A DNA stretch of 41,962 nucleotides, from positions 1-41,962 of the forward strand of contig JABDNG010000072.1 in the NCBI GenBank assembly GCA_013001045.1. Reading direction: 5' to 3'. This DNA is from Woeseiaceae bacterium. GTDB taxonomy: Bacteria > Pseudomonadota > Gammaproteobacteria > Steroidobacterales > Woeseiaceae. Shown here one piece after another: positions 8,899 to 18,817 of the stretch. The position numbers and the translations under genes were made by a program. Under the pieces are notes generated by a model. That model did not search any database. It had not been told where the DNA came from and was given only the letters and a program-made list of their open reading frames with translations. Position 1 is the stretch's first letter. Each line of letters starts with the position of its first letter.

Positions 8899-9041
8899 CG
8901 TCGCCTGCCTCCCTGCGAATAAAGCGACGTTACCGCAGACCCATTCCGAATGAAGTGAGGTATCTCACAGTGTCGCGCAGAAACGCTCGTTTTTCGCTTT
9001 ATGTGAAATAGAGACAGCCCGCGATGGCCAGACCCTCGTCC

Positions 9042-10493
9042 TTACGCAGTACCGCCGACCGTGAGCTCATCGATCTTCAGAGTCGGCTGTCCAACGCCGA
9101 CCGGCACGCTTTGCCCTTCCTTGCCGCAGGTACCTACGCCCGTATCGAGCTCGAGGTCATTACCGACCATTGAGATTTTGTGCAGCGCTTCGGGTCCGTC
9201 ACCAATCAGCATCGCACCTTTTACCGGCGTCGTGATCTTGCCGTTTTCAATAAGGTAAGCCTCACTTGCCGAGAACACGAACTTGCCGGACGTAATGTCC
9301 ACCTGGCCACCACCGAAGTTCGGTGCATACAGTCCCTTGTCGACCGATGCGATTATTTCTTCGCGATCGTGCGGACCCGAGAGCATGTAGGTATTGGTCA
9401 TACGTGGCATCGGGATGTGTGCAAACGACTCGCGACGTCCATTGCCGGTAGGCGCGACGCCCATCAAGCGCGCATTGAGCTTGTCTTGCATGTAGCCGCG
9501 CAGGATACCGTCTTCTACCAGTACCGTGTTCTGCCCCGGCGTGCCCTCATCGTCGACTGACAGTGAACCGCGTCTGTTTTCTATCGTGCCATCGTCGACG
9601 ATCGTGCAGAGTTTCGATGCTACTCGCTGCCCGACTTTGCCACTGAATGCAGACACGCCCTTGCGATTGAAGTCACCCTCGAGTCCGTGGCCCACCGCCT
9701 CGTGCAACAGTATTCCCGGCCAACCGGAACCGAGGACGACCGGCATCGTACCGGCGGGCGCTGCTTGCGCCTCGAGTTGCACGGCCGCCTGACGAACCGC
9801 CTCACGCGCGTATTCCAGCGGCAGGTCGCTGTCAACGAAGTAATGCAGATCGGCGCGCGCACCACCACCCGCGTAGCCCTGTTCGCGCATGCCATCCTGT
9901 TCGAGGATAACGCTGACGTTGAGGCGAATCAGTGGGCGCACATCCGCAGCCATCGTACCGTCGGATGCGGCGACCAGTATCAAGTCCTGGCTGCTCGACA
10001 AGCTGACGATCACCTGCTCGACGCGCTTATCGAGGCCACGAGTGGCCGCATCGATTTTTAACAACAGCGCCGTTTTTTGCGTGTCATCAATACTGGTCGT
10101 CGGATCCGCCAAGGGATATAGCGGCGCAGCGGCGCCCCGCTGCCAGGCCTGCACCCGTTTTTCCTGCCCCTGGCGGGCGATGGCGCGTGCGGCGCCTGCC
10201 GCCTCCTGCAGTGCCGGCAACACGAGTTCGTCGGAGTAGGCGAAGCCGGTTTTCTCCGCGCTGGTCGCCCGAACACCGACGCCCTGGTCGAGGCTGAAGC
10301 TGCCCTCGCGAATGATGCCATCCTCGAGCGTCCAGCTTTCCTGGCGGCTGACCTGGAAATACAAATCCGCGTAATCCACACCGCCACGCATCACGCCACC
10401 CAGCGTCGCGCTCAGGTGCCGTTCCCCGAGGCCTGCGGGCTCGAGCAGGCGAGACATGACCGCGTCAATCGATTCGTGCGTGTTGTTGCTCAA
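9042..10493 (-). CDS. tldD: TldD metalloprotease subunit
   Basis: Catalytic zinc subunit of the TldD/TldE protease; PmbA (TldE) is encoded at 3730-5076. The 483-residue protein carries the HExxxH zinc motif as [18 protein letters not shown] near residue 260, plus the conserved [30 protein letters not shown] and C-terminal [19 protein letters not shown] blocks. The start is taken as TTG at 10493, with GGAA 8 bases upstream; this gives an N-terminus the same length as E. coli TldD. An ATG 12 codons later has no SD. It is the last clearly identified gene of a long minus-strand run and lies 58 bases after the amidase gene. Confidence 0.96.
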   Translation of the reverse strand: MSNNTHESIDAVMSRLLEPAGLGERHLSATLGGVMRGGVDYADLYFQVSRQESWTLEDGIIREGSFSLDQGVGVRATSAEKTGFAYSDELVLPALQEAAGAARAIARQGQEKRVQAWQRGAAAPLYPLADPTTSIDDTQKTALLLKIDAATRGLDKRVEQVIVSLSSSQDLILVAASDGTMAADVRPLIRLNVSVILEQDGMREQGYAGGGARADLHYFVDSDLPLEYAREAVRQAAVQLEAQAAPAGTMPVVLGSGWPGILLHEAVGHGLEGDFNRKGVSAFSGKVGQRVASKLCTIVDDGTIENRRGSLSVDDEGTPGQNTVLVEDGILRGYMQDKLNARLMGVAPTGNGRRESFAHIPMPRMTNTYMLSGPHDREEIIASVDKGLYAPNFGGGQVDITSGKFVFSASEAYLIENGKITTPVKGAMLIGDGPEALHKISMVGNDLELDTGVGTCGKEGQSVPVGVGQPTLKIDELTVGGTA

Positions 10494-10551
10494 GGACCTG
10501 ATTCCATATTCTGAAGTACCCCACTGTTGCCGGCGACCGGCTTCGCGGGCG

Positions 10552-11367
10552 TTATCCCAGCCGGCGATTTGTCAGCGCCGGAAACTCACTCCGCAATCTT
10601 GCCGGCAGACCAGGATCGATGTCCGCGGCGACAATGCAATTTCCCTCGGCCTGCTCGGCCAGGATGCGGCCCCAGGGATCACAGATCAGTGAGTGTCCAA
10701 ACGTCGATCGACTGTCCGGGTGCCGGCCATATTGCCCGGGTGCAATCACATAAGCCAGATTTTCTATCGCCCTCGCGCGCAGCAAGGTGTGCCAGTGTGC
10801 CTTACCCGTCGTCGCTGTGAAGGCGGCCGGAACCGTCAATACGGTTGCCCCTTCATCAATAAGGCGGCGGTACATTTCCGGAAAACGCAGATCGTAGCAA
10901 ATCGAGAGGCCGATGCGGCCGCAAGGCGTATCCACGGTAACGAGCTCGTCGCCGGGGTACATCGAGCGGGATTCCCGATAGGACTCCTGCTGATCCACGA
11001 GGTCGACATCAAACAGGTGAATCTTGCGATACATCGCCCTGGCTTCGCCCGCAGCGTCGTACACCGGGCAGGCACCGTACACGCGCTCAGCGGCGATCTC
11101 CGGCGACACCAACGGCATGCTCCCCCCCACCACCCAGATTTCGTGGCGCTGCGCTGCATCGGCCAGAAAATCCTGTATGGGTCCCTTGCCAGGTTGTTCG
11201 GCGTGAATCGCCTTGTCCGTGCCACGTTCGGGCATGAGCGCGAAATTCTCCGGCAAGACGGCGAGCACACAGCCATCCTTCGCGGCTTCACCCAGTAACC
11301 TGTCGACCAGTTCCAGGTTGGCCGCCACTTCCGGTCCACTGTTCATCTGAATCGCTGCTGCGCGCAT
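10552..11367 (-). CDS. Nitrilase-superfamily amidase (Nit1/YbeM-like)
   Basis: A 271-residue carbon-nitrogen hydrolase with the Glu-Lys-Cys triad: Glu in [10 protein letters not shown], Lys in YRKIHLFDV, Cys in [10 protein letters not shown]. The [15 protein letters not shown] and [25 protein letters not shown] blocks are those of the Nit1/YbeM branch, whose studied members hydrolyse deaminated glutathione as a metabolite-repair step. The substrate here is inferred. The start is ATG at 11367, giving the usual [11 protein letters not shown] opening; the longer open frame runs into yhdP. It sits between yhdP and tldD, a common insertion in gammaproteobacteria, 28 bases after the yhdP stop. Confidence 0.88.
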   Translation of the reverse strand: MRAAAIQMNSGPEVAANLELVDRLLGEAAKDGCVLAVLPENFALMPERGTDKAIHAEQPGKGPIQDFLADAAQRHEIWVVGGSMPLVSPEIAAERVYGACPVYDAAGEARAMYRKIHLFDVDLVDQQESYRESRSMYPGDELVTVDTPCGRIGLSICYDLRFPEMYRRLIDEGATVLTVPAAFTATTGKAHWHTLLRARAIENLAYVIAPGQYGRHPDSRSTFGHSLICDPWGRILAEQAEGNCIVAADIDPGLPARLRSEFPALTNRRLG

Positions 11368-11395
11368 CTCGCTGTCCTGTGCGGTTGCTTGTCGT

Positions 11396-14300
11396 CTAAT
11401 CAGTGGCTGGGACACAGCCGGCGAGTTCGCCGCGGCTGGCAAATGTCGCCGCGTTGGTGCTGTCGACGACGGGCTCGTCCCACGAACCACTGATACCGTA
11501 GTAAACCTGGCCGACCTCTTGCAACGGTTTCTTGAAGATCTGAGAGAAAATCAAGAGCGCCGCCGCGACCTGCGGCCCGGCAACCACCGCACCGACGATC
11601 GGCAGCGTGTTGCCGAAATTGGCGCTGATGATCGCCGCCTGGTCGTAGTCGCGCGTGGCAAGACCCGTACGCCCTACGATACCGATGTCCGCCGCGGGGC
11701 CTTCGAGCGACAAGTCGCAGGTATAGGATTCACCATCCACGATACGGAACGTGCCTGCGATCTTGTCGAATCCGAATCCTTTGCTGAATACATCCCGAAA
11801 ATCGAGCGACAGGCGGCGCGGCAGGGCAACGATACTCATGAGACCGAATATGCGCCCTGCCCCCGGTTCCACCTCCTCGAGCTGACCGTTACCAAACTGT
11901 ACCGACACCTCGCCATCGAGCACGTCGAGGAAATCGGCACGCGGTCCTCCAGACCAACTCAAATTGACACTCGCGCTCATCTGGTCGCTGGCAATTCCAG
12001 GCGTGAAATTCAGGCGCGACATCGTCTGCATGACATTGGTGCTGGTCAGAGTCGCTGTGGTGGAGGTGCGGCTGCCCAGCGGGTCCGATTCGTCAACGAC
12101 CCACCGTCCCGTGCCCGAGATTTCGAAGGTGTCATCTGTTGTCGTCATCGTCGTCGCTTCGAGACCGCCCTCGACGCGCACCAAGCGCAGCTCGACGGCA
12201 CCCAGTTGACGATCACCGAGTGCAAACTCCTCCGCCGTCAGCGTAATTGGCGGCAGCTTCCTCGGGTCCGGCTTTGACACCTCGTCGGGCGACTCCTCAT
12301 CACCCGGCAGCTGCAGTCTTGTCATCTCCAGCACCATCGCGCGTTCGGAGGTGAAATCGTAGGGGACGAAGAGCGAGCCGACGACATTGTCGCCGTCAAC
12401 CTGAACCAGCCAGTCACGGGCGCTGCGATCCACGCGAACGTGGTGCCCTTCCAGGTGTTGGCCAATGGCGAACAAATCCGCGATGACCAGGTCGATGGAC
12501 CGGATCCGGTCCGCAGTGCCGATTTCCCGGTCACCGCTGCGGGAGAGATTCAACCAGTCGTCCAGGCGCACAGTGCTGGTGGTGCCGCGGATGTGCAGAC
12601 CACGAGTCTCTGCCGGCTGAATGGGGTCACTGCCTAGCGCGAGCACGCCGCGATCGAAATCCCAGGCATCGTTACTGCGCCTGAAGCCGACCTGCCAGGC
12701 AATATCGTTGTCGGCGACCCCCGCGCTTTCAATCTTCTTGCCGCCCGGCAGGAAGCGTATGTCGCCACTGATCTGCATCGGCGTGGCGGCCGGCTTGCCG
12801 ACCGGCTCTGGAAGGTCCAAACCGAGACCGTCCAGTTCGCTGTCAATCTGAATCGTCAGGGGCGAAGGCGTTGCCTGCTTGCCGCGTGGAAACAGGATGC
12901 GAGCCTCGTAGTTTGTGAAGCCGCTGATCAGGCCCTGAAGCGGCAGACCGAGGTCCGCGACAATAGCGCCAGATGTCACCGACCCCGCGGTGCTGGCAAT
13001 GACGCTGAATTGCGGATCGTCCGACGTCGCGAGATCGATTGCCACCTCCTCACCCAGAAAGCGGCCGCCAAGAGATGCGCTCGATATAGTGTCACGGGTA
13101 ATCGTTACTTCACCAATCAAGTCCGTCAGTGGCGGCTTGAACCCCTTAAGCGCAATTGTGCCGTTGTTACTCCTCACTCGACTCGTGAATTCGAACTGCT
13201 TCGAGTTTTTCAAGGGTACCTTGAGGTCGAGCGTGTAGGACGCTTCCCCGGAGACAGAGATGCGATCAAGCTGTCCGCCGAAAACGTCGGCGATCGGGCT
13301 TTGCGCCGAGAACGAGCGGATTGTCTCGAGGGTACCGGTCGAAAACGCCCCGATCGTGAGCACCGGGTCGCGCAGCTCGGCAATTTCAATCTTCGCGTCG
13401 ACGGTTTGATTTCCCGCGCTGAACGAACGATTGCGAACGGAATACAAGCGCATTTTGTCGAGCACCACATCCATGTCGGACTGCACGGCTGCCGGCCATC
13501 TCGGGTGATACTTGAACGTTAGGTTTCGAACCGCGGCCTCTACGAGGAAACGTCCATCGCCATCGTCGTACGGAAACTTGTCCAGTGGGCCATTCAGAGA
13601 GGTCGTACCTGTCGGTATCGAGCCTTTCACCAACGCCATCTGTAACCAGTCGTAAAGTTTGGGTTTGATAATCTTCTGCGGAATATAGCGCTTCATGGCG
13701 GCGACATTACTGACGCTCCACGTGCTATCAAGGTCCACAACGGGCGATGACCCTTCGGCGTCGATGATTACCTGCACATTGCTCTGGCTATCGAAAATGT
13801 CATTGCGAAGCCGAATGCTGTCTGAGACGACTGTCGTGCTCCTGTCGGTGCTGCGCCAGATCACGATGCCTTCCGCAGAAACGATGTCGATTGGCTCGGA
13901 AAGGAACTCGGGCGCATCGACGATCATGTCGGCCGAGCGAATCTCGACGCTGCCACCCAGGCGATTGGCCCGCACGACTCCCGAGAAGCCTCGAACACCG
14001 GGACGCTTGCCGTCCGCGGCCATGCCGCAGTTCTCAAGCCTCGCCGCGACGTCAAACCGTGGCGATTCAGAATCAATATCGGAGACGGTTGCGATCAGGT
14101 CCCTGACAACGCCGCTGGGTCCGAGTGTTGCGACCTGCTGCTGTTGTTCCGCGCCCAGCACGGACATAAACAACCCTGCGTCCTGCAGGTCCAGGTAGGA
14201 TGCGCGGACATCCATCATCAGCAGCTGCCCGTCATCATCCGTGCTCACTTCGGCGCGCAGCGATGCTTCAGGCCATTGACGGTCTGCTCGCGTGATTTGA

Positions 14301-15226
14301 AATCTTTCGGCGGCAATGAGCCAGCCGTCATCAGCGACGTTGAGTTCAAACCGCCCGCCCAGGTCGAACAGTTCGCCCTGTTCGAGCTCGACATTCGCAA
14401 AATCGACGTCGGCGCTCGCATTCCGGACGCGGCCGCGCGCATACGAAACCGAAAGGGCCACATCGCCGGTGCCCGACAGCACACCTCTGTCTCCCGCCAG
14501 TCGCAGATCGGACCACCCGCCAAGATTGATGTCGTCGGCCTCGATGATGACGTTCCATTGTCGCGCTTCCTGCGGCAATGTCAGCAGTTGCGTCGCCGAA
14601 GCGCTGAGTTGGCGGCCCAGTTCATCGGGCAAGCGAACGTCAGCGTCGAACGCGATGCGGTTCTCATCGATGCTCACCGTCACGCCTGGAAGCGCAAAAT
14701 ACCGGGGGCGAGCATCGCCAGGTTGTAACAGGAGAATCTCGACGTCTTCGCCGATCACCTCGATTTCAGGCAGGCGGCCGTCACCGCCCGTCCGTTTGCC
14801 GAGCAACTCGTCAGCCGGTGCGCCCTGTACCCACCAACGCCCATCGTCAAGCTGCCGCACCTCAATGCTCGTCTCGCTGACGACGATGCGATCGATCGCC
14901 AGTTCTTCTTCAAAGAGCAGGCGCGTAAGCGCGACACTGACTCGAACCCGGTCAGCCGCGATGACACGTGTTTGTGTACTCGCTCGATAAAGCTCGGCGT
15001 CGTAAAACTCGAGCTCGGGGCCGCTCAGGCCCCATCGCGCATCCATGCCCGAGAATTCGACTTCCATACCGATCGCTGCGCTGGCCCAGTCTTTGATGTC
15101 CTCCTGGTATTGCGGCAGGCGCGGCAGGAACAAGCGGAACAGGCCGACAGCGATAGCTAACATGATCACAACGCCAGCAGCCGTGTAGGCTGCGAACTTA
15201 AACAGGCGTTGCAGGAAGGCTTTCAT
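11396..15226 (-). CDS. yhdP: YhdP-family AsmA-like envelope lipid transport protein
   Basis: A 1276-residue protein anchored by one N-terminal membrane helix (about residues 10-32) with a very long periplasmic region rich in beta strands. The N-terminal LPQYQEDIKDWASAAIGMEVEFSG and the C-terminal GNTLPIVGAVVAGPQVAAALLIFSQIFKKP are family hallmarks. YhdP belongs to the AsmA-like group (with TamB and YdbH) thought to bridge the periplasm and move phospholipids to the outer membrane. Length is typical (E. coli about 1266). The start is ATG at 15226. It follows rng by 22 bases and precedes the amidase and tldD, matching the rng-yhdP-tldD order of E. coli. Confidence 0.93.
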   Translation of the reverse strand: MKAFLQRLFKFAAYTAAGVVIMLAIAVGLFRLFLPRLPQYQEDIKDWASAAIGMEVEFSGMDARWGLSGPELEFYDAELYRASTQTRVIAADRVRVSVALTRLLFEEELAIDRIVVSETSIEVRQLDDGRWWVQGAPADELLGKRTGGDGRLPEIEVIGEDVEILLLQPGDARPRYFALPGVTVSIDENRIAFDADVRLPDELGRQLSASATQLLTLPQEARQWNVIIEADDINLGGWSDLRLAGDRGVLSGTGDVALSVSYARGRVRNASADVDFANVELEQGELFDLGGRFELNVADDGWLIAAERFQITRADRQWPEASLRAEVSTDDDGQLLMMDVRASYLDLQDAGLFMSVLGAEQQQQVATLGPSGVVRDLIATVSDIDSESPRFDVAARLENCGMAADGKRPGVRGFSGVVRANRLGGSVEIRSADMIVDAPEFLSEPIDIVSAEGIVIWRSTDRSTTVVSDSIRLRNDIFDSQSNVQVIIDAEGSSPVVDLDSTWSVSNVAAMKRYIPQKIIKPKLYDWLQMALVKGSIPTGTTSLNGPLDKFPYDDGDGRFLVEAAVRNLTFKYHPRWPAAVQSDMDVVLDKMRLYSVRNRSFSAGNQTVDAKIEIAELRDPVLTIGAFSTGTLETIRSFSAQSPIADVFGGQLDRISVSGEASYTLDLKVPLKNSKQFEFTSRVRSNNGTIALKGFKPPLTDLIGEVTITRDTISSASLGGRFLGEEVAIDLATSDDPQFSVIASTAGSVTSGAIVADLGLPLQGLISGFTNYEARILFPRGKQATPSPLTIQIDSELDGLGLDLPEPVGKPAATPMQISGDIRFLPGGKKIESAGVADNDIAWQVGFRRSNDAWDFDRGVLALGSDPIQPAETRGLHIRGTTSTVRLDDWLNLSRSGDREIGTADRIRSIDLVIADLFAIGQHLEGHHVRVDRSARDWLVQVDGDNVVGSLFVPYDFTSERAMVLEMTRLQLPGDEESPDEVSKPDPRKLPPITLTAEEFALGDRQLGAVELRLVRVEGGLEATTMTTTDDTFEISGTGRWVVDESDPLGSRTSTTATLTSTNVMQTMSRLNFTPGIASDQMSASVNLSWSGGPRADFLDVLDGEVSVQFGNGQLEEVEPGAGRIFGLMSIVALPRRLSLDFRDVFSKGFGFDKIAGTFRIVDGESYTCDLSLEGPAADIGIVGRTGLATRDYDQAAIISANFGNTLPIVGAVVAGPQVAAALLIFSQIFKKPLQEVGQVYYGISGSWDEPVVDSTNAATFASRGELAGCVPATD

Positions 15227-15248
15227 TTTATGGCAGCGTCTCCGTTTC

Positions 15249-16727
15249 TTACGTCAGTACGACGTCGAACTGATCCTGATGGTACAGCGACTCGGTTTGC
15301 AGCCGAATCGACTTTCCTGTTTGCTCTTCCAGTTCGGCGAGGCTTCGAGCCTGTTCATCCAGCAACAGTTCGATCACGTCCTGATGCGCGAGCACTAGCA
15401 CCTCGTCAAATTCAAACTGTCGTGATTGCCGTATGATCTCGCGAATTATCTCGAAGCAAACGGTCTCGGCCGTCATGAGGAAACCACGCCCTGCGCAGCT
15501 GGGGCAGTCCCCGCACAATACGTGCTGCAGGCTTTCGCGCGTACGTTTTCTCGTCATTTCAACGAGACCCAATGGCGACACGGGCGTGATCTGGTGACGG
15601 GCGTGGTCGCGAGACAATGACTGCTCGAGCACTTGCAGCACCTTTTCCCGGTGGCCGTATTCTTCCATATCGATAAAATCGATGATGATGATGCCACCCA
15701 GGTTGCGCAGGCGCAGCTGCCTGGCAATGGCGACGGCCGCTTCGAGATTGGTCCGGTAAATCGTCTCCTCCAGGTTGCGGTGCCCGACATAGCCACCCGT
15801 ATTGACGTCAACAGTCGTCATCGCCTCCGTCTGATCGAAAATCAAATAACCTCCTGATTTTAATGGGATGCTTCGATCCAATGACTTGCGAATCTCGTCC
15901 TCGATGCCGTGCAGGTCGAATATCGGCCGGCGTCGATTGTATAGCTCCAGCCTGGGATCGATGTCGGGCAAGTAGGTATTCGCAAAGTCTTGCATCGCAT
16001 TAAAGTCGTCTTCCGAATCGATCAGGATCCGTTCGATGTCGCTGCTTACCATGTCCCGCAGGACACGCAGAGGCAGGGAAAGGTCCTCGTGTACCAGCAT
16101 TTTTACACGACTCTTGCTGCACTGTTCCTTAACGACCTGCCACAATTTAAGCGTGTATTTCAGGTCGTGGACCAGCGCCTCCTTGTCCATGCCCTCGGCA
16201 ACGGTACGCACAATCGCACCGCAATCGAGGTCTCGCTCAGCCAGGATTTCCTCAACGATGTGGCGTAGCCGTTCGCGCTCGTCCTCGTCTTCGATCCGCG
16301 ATGAAATACCGATGGTGTCACTACACGGTAAGAGCACAAGATGTCGGGATGGCAGCGTTATGAAGGTCGTCAGCCGTGCGCCCTTGTTGCCCAGGGGATC
16401 CTTTAGGACTTGCACCATGATCTCGTCGCCCTCGCGAACAAGGTCACGAATATTGGCTACCTCGTCTGCAGCATTCTTTTCGCGGTTCGCGGCGATGTCG
16501 GACGCATGCAGAAAAGCCGTCCGTTCCAGTCCGATGTCCATGAACGCGGCCTGCATGCCCGGCAATACGCGCAGCACGCGGCCCTTGTAGATATTGCTGA
16601 TCAATCCGCGCCGTGCGGCGCGTTCGATGTAGACTTCCTGCAATACGCCGTTCTCGAGCAAGGCGGCACGCACCTCATTCGGCGTCACGTTGATCAGGAT
16701 TTCTTCTTTTAACGATTCATCCGTCAT
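15249..16727 (-). CDS. rng: Ribonuclease G
   Basis: Endoribonuclease that matures the 5' end of 16S rRNA and decays some mRNAs. At 492 residues it has the RNase G length and lacks the long RNase E C-terminal scaffold. Visible parts are an S1-like domain (about 37-125, GLISNIYKGRVLRVLPGMQAAF), the 5' sensor region, the catalytic DNase I-like segment with IIIIDFIDMEEYGHREKVL, and the zinc-link CGDCPSCAGRG that holds the dimer. The start is ATG at 16727, overlapping the end of maf by 11 bases. The maf-rng-yhdP order is as in E. coli. Confidence 0.96.
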   Translation of the reverse strand: MTDESLKEEILINVTPNEVRAALLENGVLQEVYIERAARRGLISNIYKGRVLRVLPGMQAAFMDIGLERTAFLHASDIAANREKNAADEVANIRDLVREGDEIMVQVLKDPLGNKGARLTTFITLPSRHLVLLPCSDTIGISSRIEDEDERERLRHIVEEILAERDLDCGAIVRTVAEGMDKEALVHDLKYTLKLWQVVKEQCSKSRVKMLVHEDLSLPLRVLRDMVSSDIERILIDSEDDFNAMQDFANTYLPDIDPRLELYNRRRPIFDLHGIEDEIRKSLDRSIPLKSGGYLIFDQTEAMTTVDVNTGGYVGHRNLEETIYRTNLEAAVAIARQLRLRNLGGIIIIDFIDMEEYGHREKVLQVLEQSLSRDHARHQITPVSPLGLVEMTRKRTRESLQHVLCGDCPSCAGRGFLMTAETVCFEIIREIIRQSRQFEFDEVLVLAHQDVIELLLDEQARSLAELEEQTGKSIRLQTESLYHQDQFDVVLT

Positions 16728-17313
16728 TGCTTTGCTTCATCAATAGGTCGATGCCTGCACGCTTGAGCAATTGCGCTGTCTCATAAACAGGCAATCCGAC
16801 GACGCCCGAATAACTGCCGTGGATGGCCTCGACGAAAGCGCCGCCCAGTCCCTGAATCGCGTACGCTCCGGCTTTGTCGCGCGGTTCCCCACTGTGCCAG
16901 TAAGCGAGCGCCTCGTCGCGACTGATTTCGCGAAAATGCACGTCCGTCGTGCTTAGCGCTGTCTGCACGCCTGCCGGCCCACGCAGCGCAACGCCTGTCA
17001 TTACACAATGACGCCGGCCGGACAGACTCGTCAGCATCGTGACCGCGTCATCGCGGTCCCTCGGCTTGCCAAGAACATCGCTGTCAAGCACAACGATCGT
17101 GTCGGCACCAATCACGAAGTGCGACGGTTCGATCTCCGCCGCAACCGCCTTCGCCGCCGCGAGCCGCAAAGCCATTTGCGCCGGTGCCTCGTCGGCGAGG
17201 CGATATTCGTCAACGACAACGGCTTTGACCGAGAACTTGAGACCTAGTGCCTTCAGAATCGCCCGCCGACGCGGCGACGATGAAGCAAGATGCAAAGGCG
17301 GATGCGACGTCAT
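16717..17313 (-). CDS. maf: Maf-family nucleoside triphosphate pyrophosphatase
   Basis: Hydrolyses non-canonical or modified nucleoside triphosphates to monophosphates. The 198-residue protein has the opening HLASSSPRRRAILKALG, the ADTIVVLDSDVLGKPRD motif with the catalytic Asp, and VGLPVYETAQLL near the end. Being adjacent to rng, it is probably the YhdE-type dTTP/UTP pyrophosphatase rather than the YceF type; that choice is from context. The start is ATG at 17313, ten bases after the rlmH stop. Its 3' end overlaps rng by 11 bases. Confidence 0.94.
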   Translation of the reverse strand: MTSHPPLHLASSSPRRRAILKALGLKFSVKAVVVDEYRLADEAPAQMALRLAAAKAVAAEIEPSHFVIGADTIVVLDSDVLGKPRDRDDAVTMLTSLSGRRHCVMTGVALRGPAGVQTALSTTDVHFREISRDEALAYWHSGEPRDKAGAYAIQGLGGAFVEAIHGSYSGVVGLPVYETAQLLKRAGIDLLMKQSNDG

Positions 17314-17323
17314 GACCAGCTGC

Positions 17324-17794
17324 TCAGGCCCGATGGTAGGGGTGGCCCGACTGCAGCGACCAGGCGCGATACAGCTGCTCGGACACCAGGACTCGCGCCA
17401 TACCGTGCGGCAATGTCAGTTTGGATAGCGACCACGTAAAGTCTGCGCGCTGCCGGCAGGCCTCGGAAACGCCGTCAGGACCACCAATAATAAAACACAG
17501 GTCGCGGCTGTTGCTTTGCCAGTCCATGAGCCTGGCGGCCAGTAACGGGCTCGTCAGTTCCTTGCCTCGCTCATCCAGCAGAACAACCTGCTCCGTCGGG
17601 CTCAGTTGGGCGAGGACCTGTTCACTTTCCGCGGCCATGGCTCTGAGGGACTTGTCATTCTTGTTGCGCCGCACGGTCGCAATGGTGTCAAGACGGAACT
17701 TCCACTCCCGCGGAAGTCGTTGCGCGTAGTTGTCGAAGGCGTCGTCCACCCACGGCGGTTGGCGATCACCGATGGCCAATAATCGAATGTGCAC
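17324..17794 (-). CDS. rlmH: 23S rRNA pseudouridine-1915 N3-methyltransferase
   Basis: SPOUT-family methyltransferase that acts on pseudouridine 1915 of helix 69 in assembled 70S ribosomes, using SAM. The 156-residue protein shows the family opening MHIRLLAIGDRQPPWVDDAF, VVLLDERGKELTS, the SAM-binding knot IIGGPDGVSEACRQRAD and the LTLPHGMARVLVSEQLYRAW tail. The start is GTG at 17794. It follows rsfS by 3 bases, the conserved rsfS-rlmH pair, both acting on the large subunit. Confidence 0.96.
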   Translation of the reverse strand: MHIRLLAIGDRQPPWVDDAFDNYAQRLPREWKFRLDTIATVRRNKNDKSLRAMAAESEQVLAQLSPTEQVVLLDERGKELTSPLLAARLMDWQSNSRDLCFIIGGPDGVSEACRQRADFTWSLSKLTLPHGMARVLVSEQLYRAWSLQSGHPYHRA

Positions 17795-17797
17795 GAG

Positions 17798-18151
17798 CTA
17801 CCCGTCGGATGCCGTGGCATCGCCCGTCGGGACGATCGACCAGAGTTTCTCCAGATTATAGAACTCGCGCACCTTGGGCAGCATGACGTGGACCAGCGCG
17901 TCCTGCAGATCCAGCAGGACCCATTCTCCGCCCTCCTCGCCCTCGACGCCGACGGGTCGATGGCCCGCCTTCTTCGCCGTTTCCGACACGTTGTCGACCA
18001 GCGCCTTAACGTGACGACTGGATGACCCACTCGCGATGATCATGTAGTCGGTCACAGTCGTCATGTCGCGGACATCGAGTTTGACGATGTCCTGCGCCTT
18101 GACGTCATCGAGTGCGTCTATGATCAGTTTCGTCAGCTTTTCACTGTTCAT
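17798..18151 (-). CDS. rsfS: Ribosomal silencing factor RsfS
   Basis: Binds ribosomal protein uL14 and blocks joining of the 30S and 50S subunits when nutrients are scarce. The 117-residue product has the full Iojap/RsfS domain: [37 protein letters not shown] and the C-terminal [30 protein letters not shown]. The C-terminal tail after residue 110 is short and not conserved. The start is ATG at 18151, 33 bases after nadD. The nadD-rsfS-rlmH order is widespread. Confidence 0.96.
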   Translation of the reverse strand: MNSEKLTKLIIDALDDVKAQDIVKLDVRDMTTVTDYMIIASGSSSRHVKALVDNVSETAKKAGHRPVGVEGEEGGEWVLLDLQDALVHVMLPKVREFYNLEKLWSIVPTGDATASDG

Positions 18152-18184
18152 GCGAAGTTCTCAGTATTCTTCAACAATTCCTCC

Positions 18185-18817
18185 TCAGGCGTAACACCCG
18201 CTGTTTTCGATTTCATCCCGGACCGCATCCGGCATCAGGAATCTCGGATCGCGGCCCGCGGCCACGAGATCACGTATTTCGGTTGACGAAATCTCGAGTT
18301 GCGTCACCGCGTGTATATGGATGCGGCCGTAAGCCCTGTTGTGCAAGTCATCGACACGATGAGTCCCAAACTCGGCGATCAACTCACCGAGCGCGCCGAT
18401 GTCGGGCGCCTTCCATCCCGGTCGGTGCGCGACGACGATATGAGCGACCGCAAGTATTTCATCCCAGCGATGCCATCCGGGCAAACCCAGGAATGCGTCC
18501 ATGCCCACGATGAGACCTAGTGCGCGATCCGGGAATTCTCCGCGCAGGGCCAGAAGCGTGTCGATCGTGTACGAGGGCCCATCGCGCCGCAGCTCACGAT
18601 CGTCAACGGTTAACCCGTCCTGGCCCGCGACGGCCAGCTCGACCATGCGCAAGCGTTGCCGTGCTGAGGCGAACGTCGTGCCGCGGTGCGGCGGATCGCC
18701 GCAGGGTATAAAACGCACCTCCGCGAATCGCAGGGCCTGCAGCATCTCGAATGCCGTTCGCAAATGGCCGTAGTGAATCGGATCGAAGGTGCCGCCGAAT
18801 ACGCCCATCGGCCTCAT
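18185..18817 (-). CDS. nadD: Nicotinate-nucleotide adenylyltransferase
   Basis: Transfers AMP from ATP to nicotinate mononucleotide, giving deamido-NAD in NAD synthesis. The 210-residue protein has the nucleotidyltransferase motif GVFGGTFDPIHYGHLR near the N-terminus, the FIPCGDPPHR substrate loop, GMDAFLGLPGWHRWDEIL, and the ISSTEIR signature near the C-terminus. The start is the ATG at 18817, which overlaps the holA stop as ATGA, showing translational coupling. The longer open frame upstream runs inside holA and is not used. Confidence 0.96.
   Translation of the reverse strand: MRPMGVFGGTFDPIHYGHLRTAFEMLQALRFAEVRFIPCGDPPHRGTTFASARQRLRMVELAVAGQDGLTVDDRELRRDGPSYTIDTLLALRGEFPDRALGLIVGMDAFLGLPGWHRWDEILAVAHIVVAHRPGWKAPDIGALGELIAEFGTHRVDDLHNRAYGRIHIHAVTQLEISSTEIRDLVAAGRDPRFLMPDAVRDEIENSGCYA

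Noticed and set aside
8941..9010. Possible third, degenerate copy of module 2 (GAGGTATCTCACA ... TTATGTGA)
   Set aside because: Only about 13 bases resemble GAGGTGTCTCACA; the GC-rich outer stems and module 1 are absent, so it may be chance.
14144..14990. Plus-strand frames of 194 and 224 codons over yhdP
   Set aside because: They are antisense to a full-length yhdP and have low-complexity, Arg/Ser/Pro-rich composition.
16717..16727. Possible frameshift at the rng/maf junction
   Set aside because: Both proteins have complete, normal ends; an 11-base overlap between adjacent genes on one strand is ordinary.
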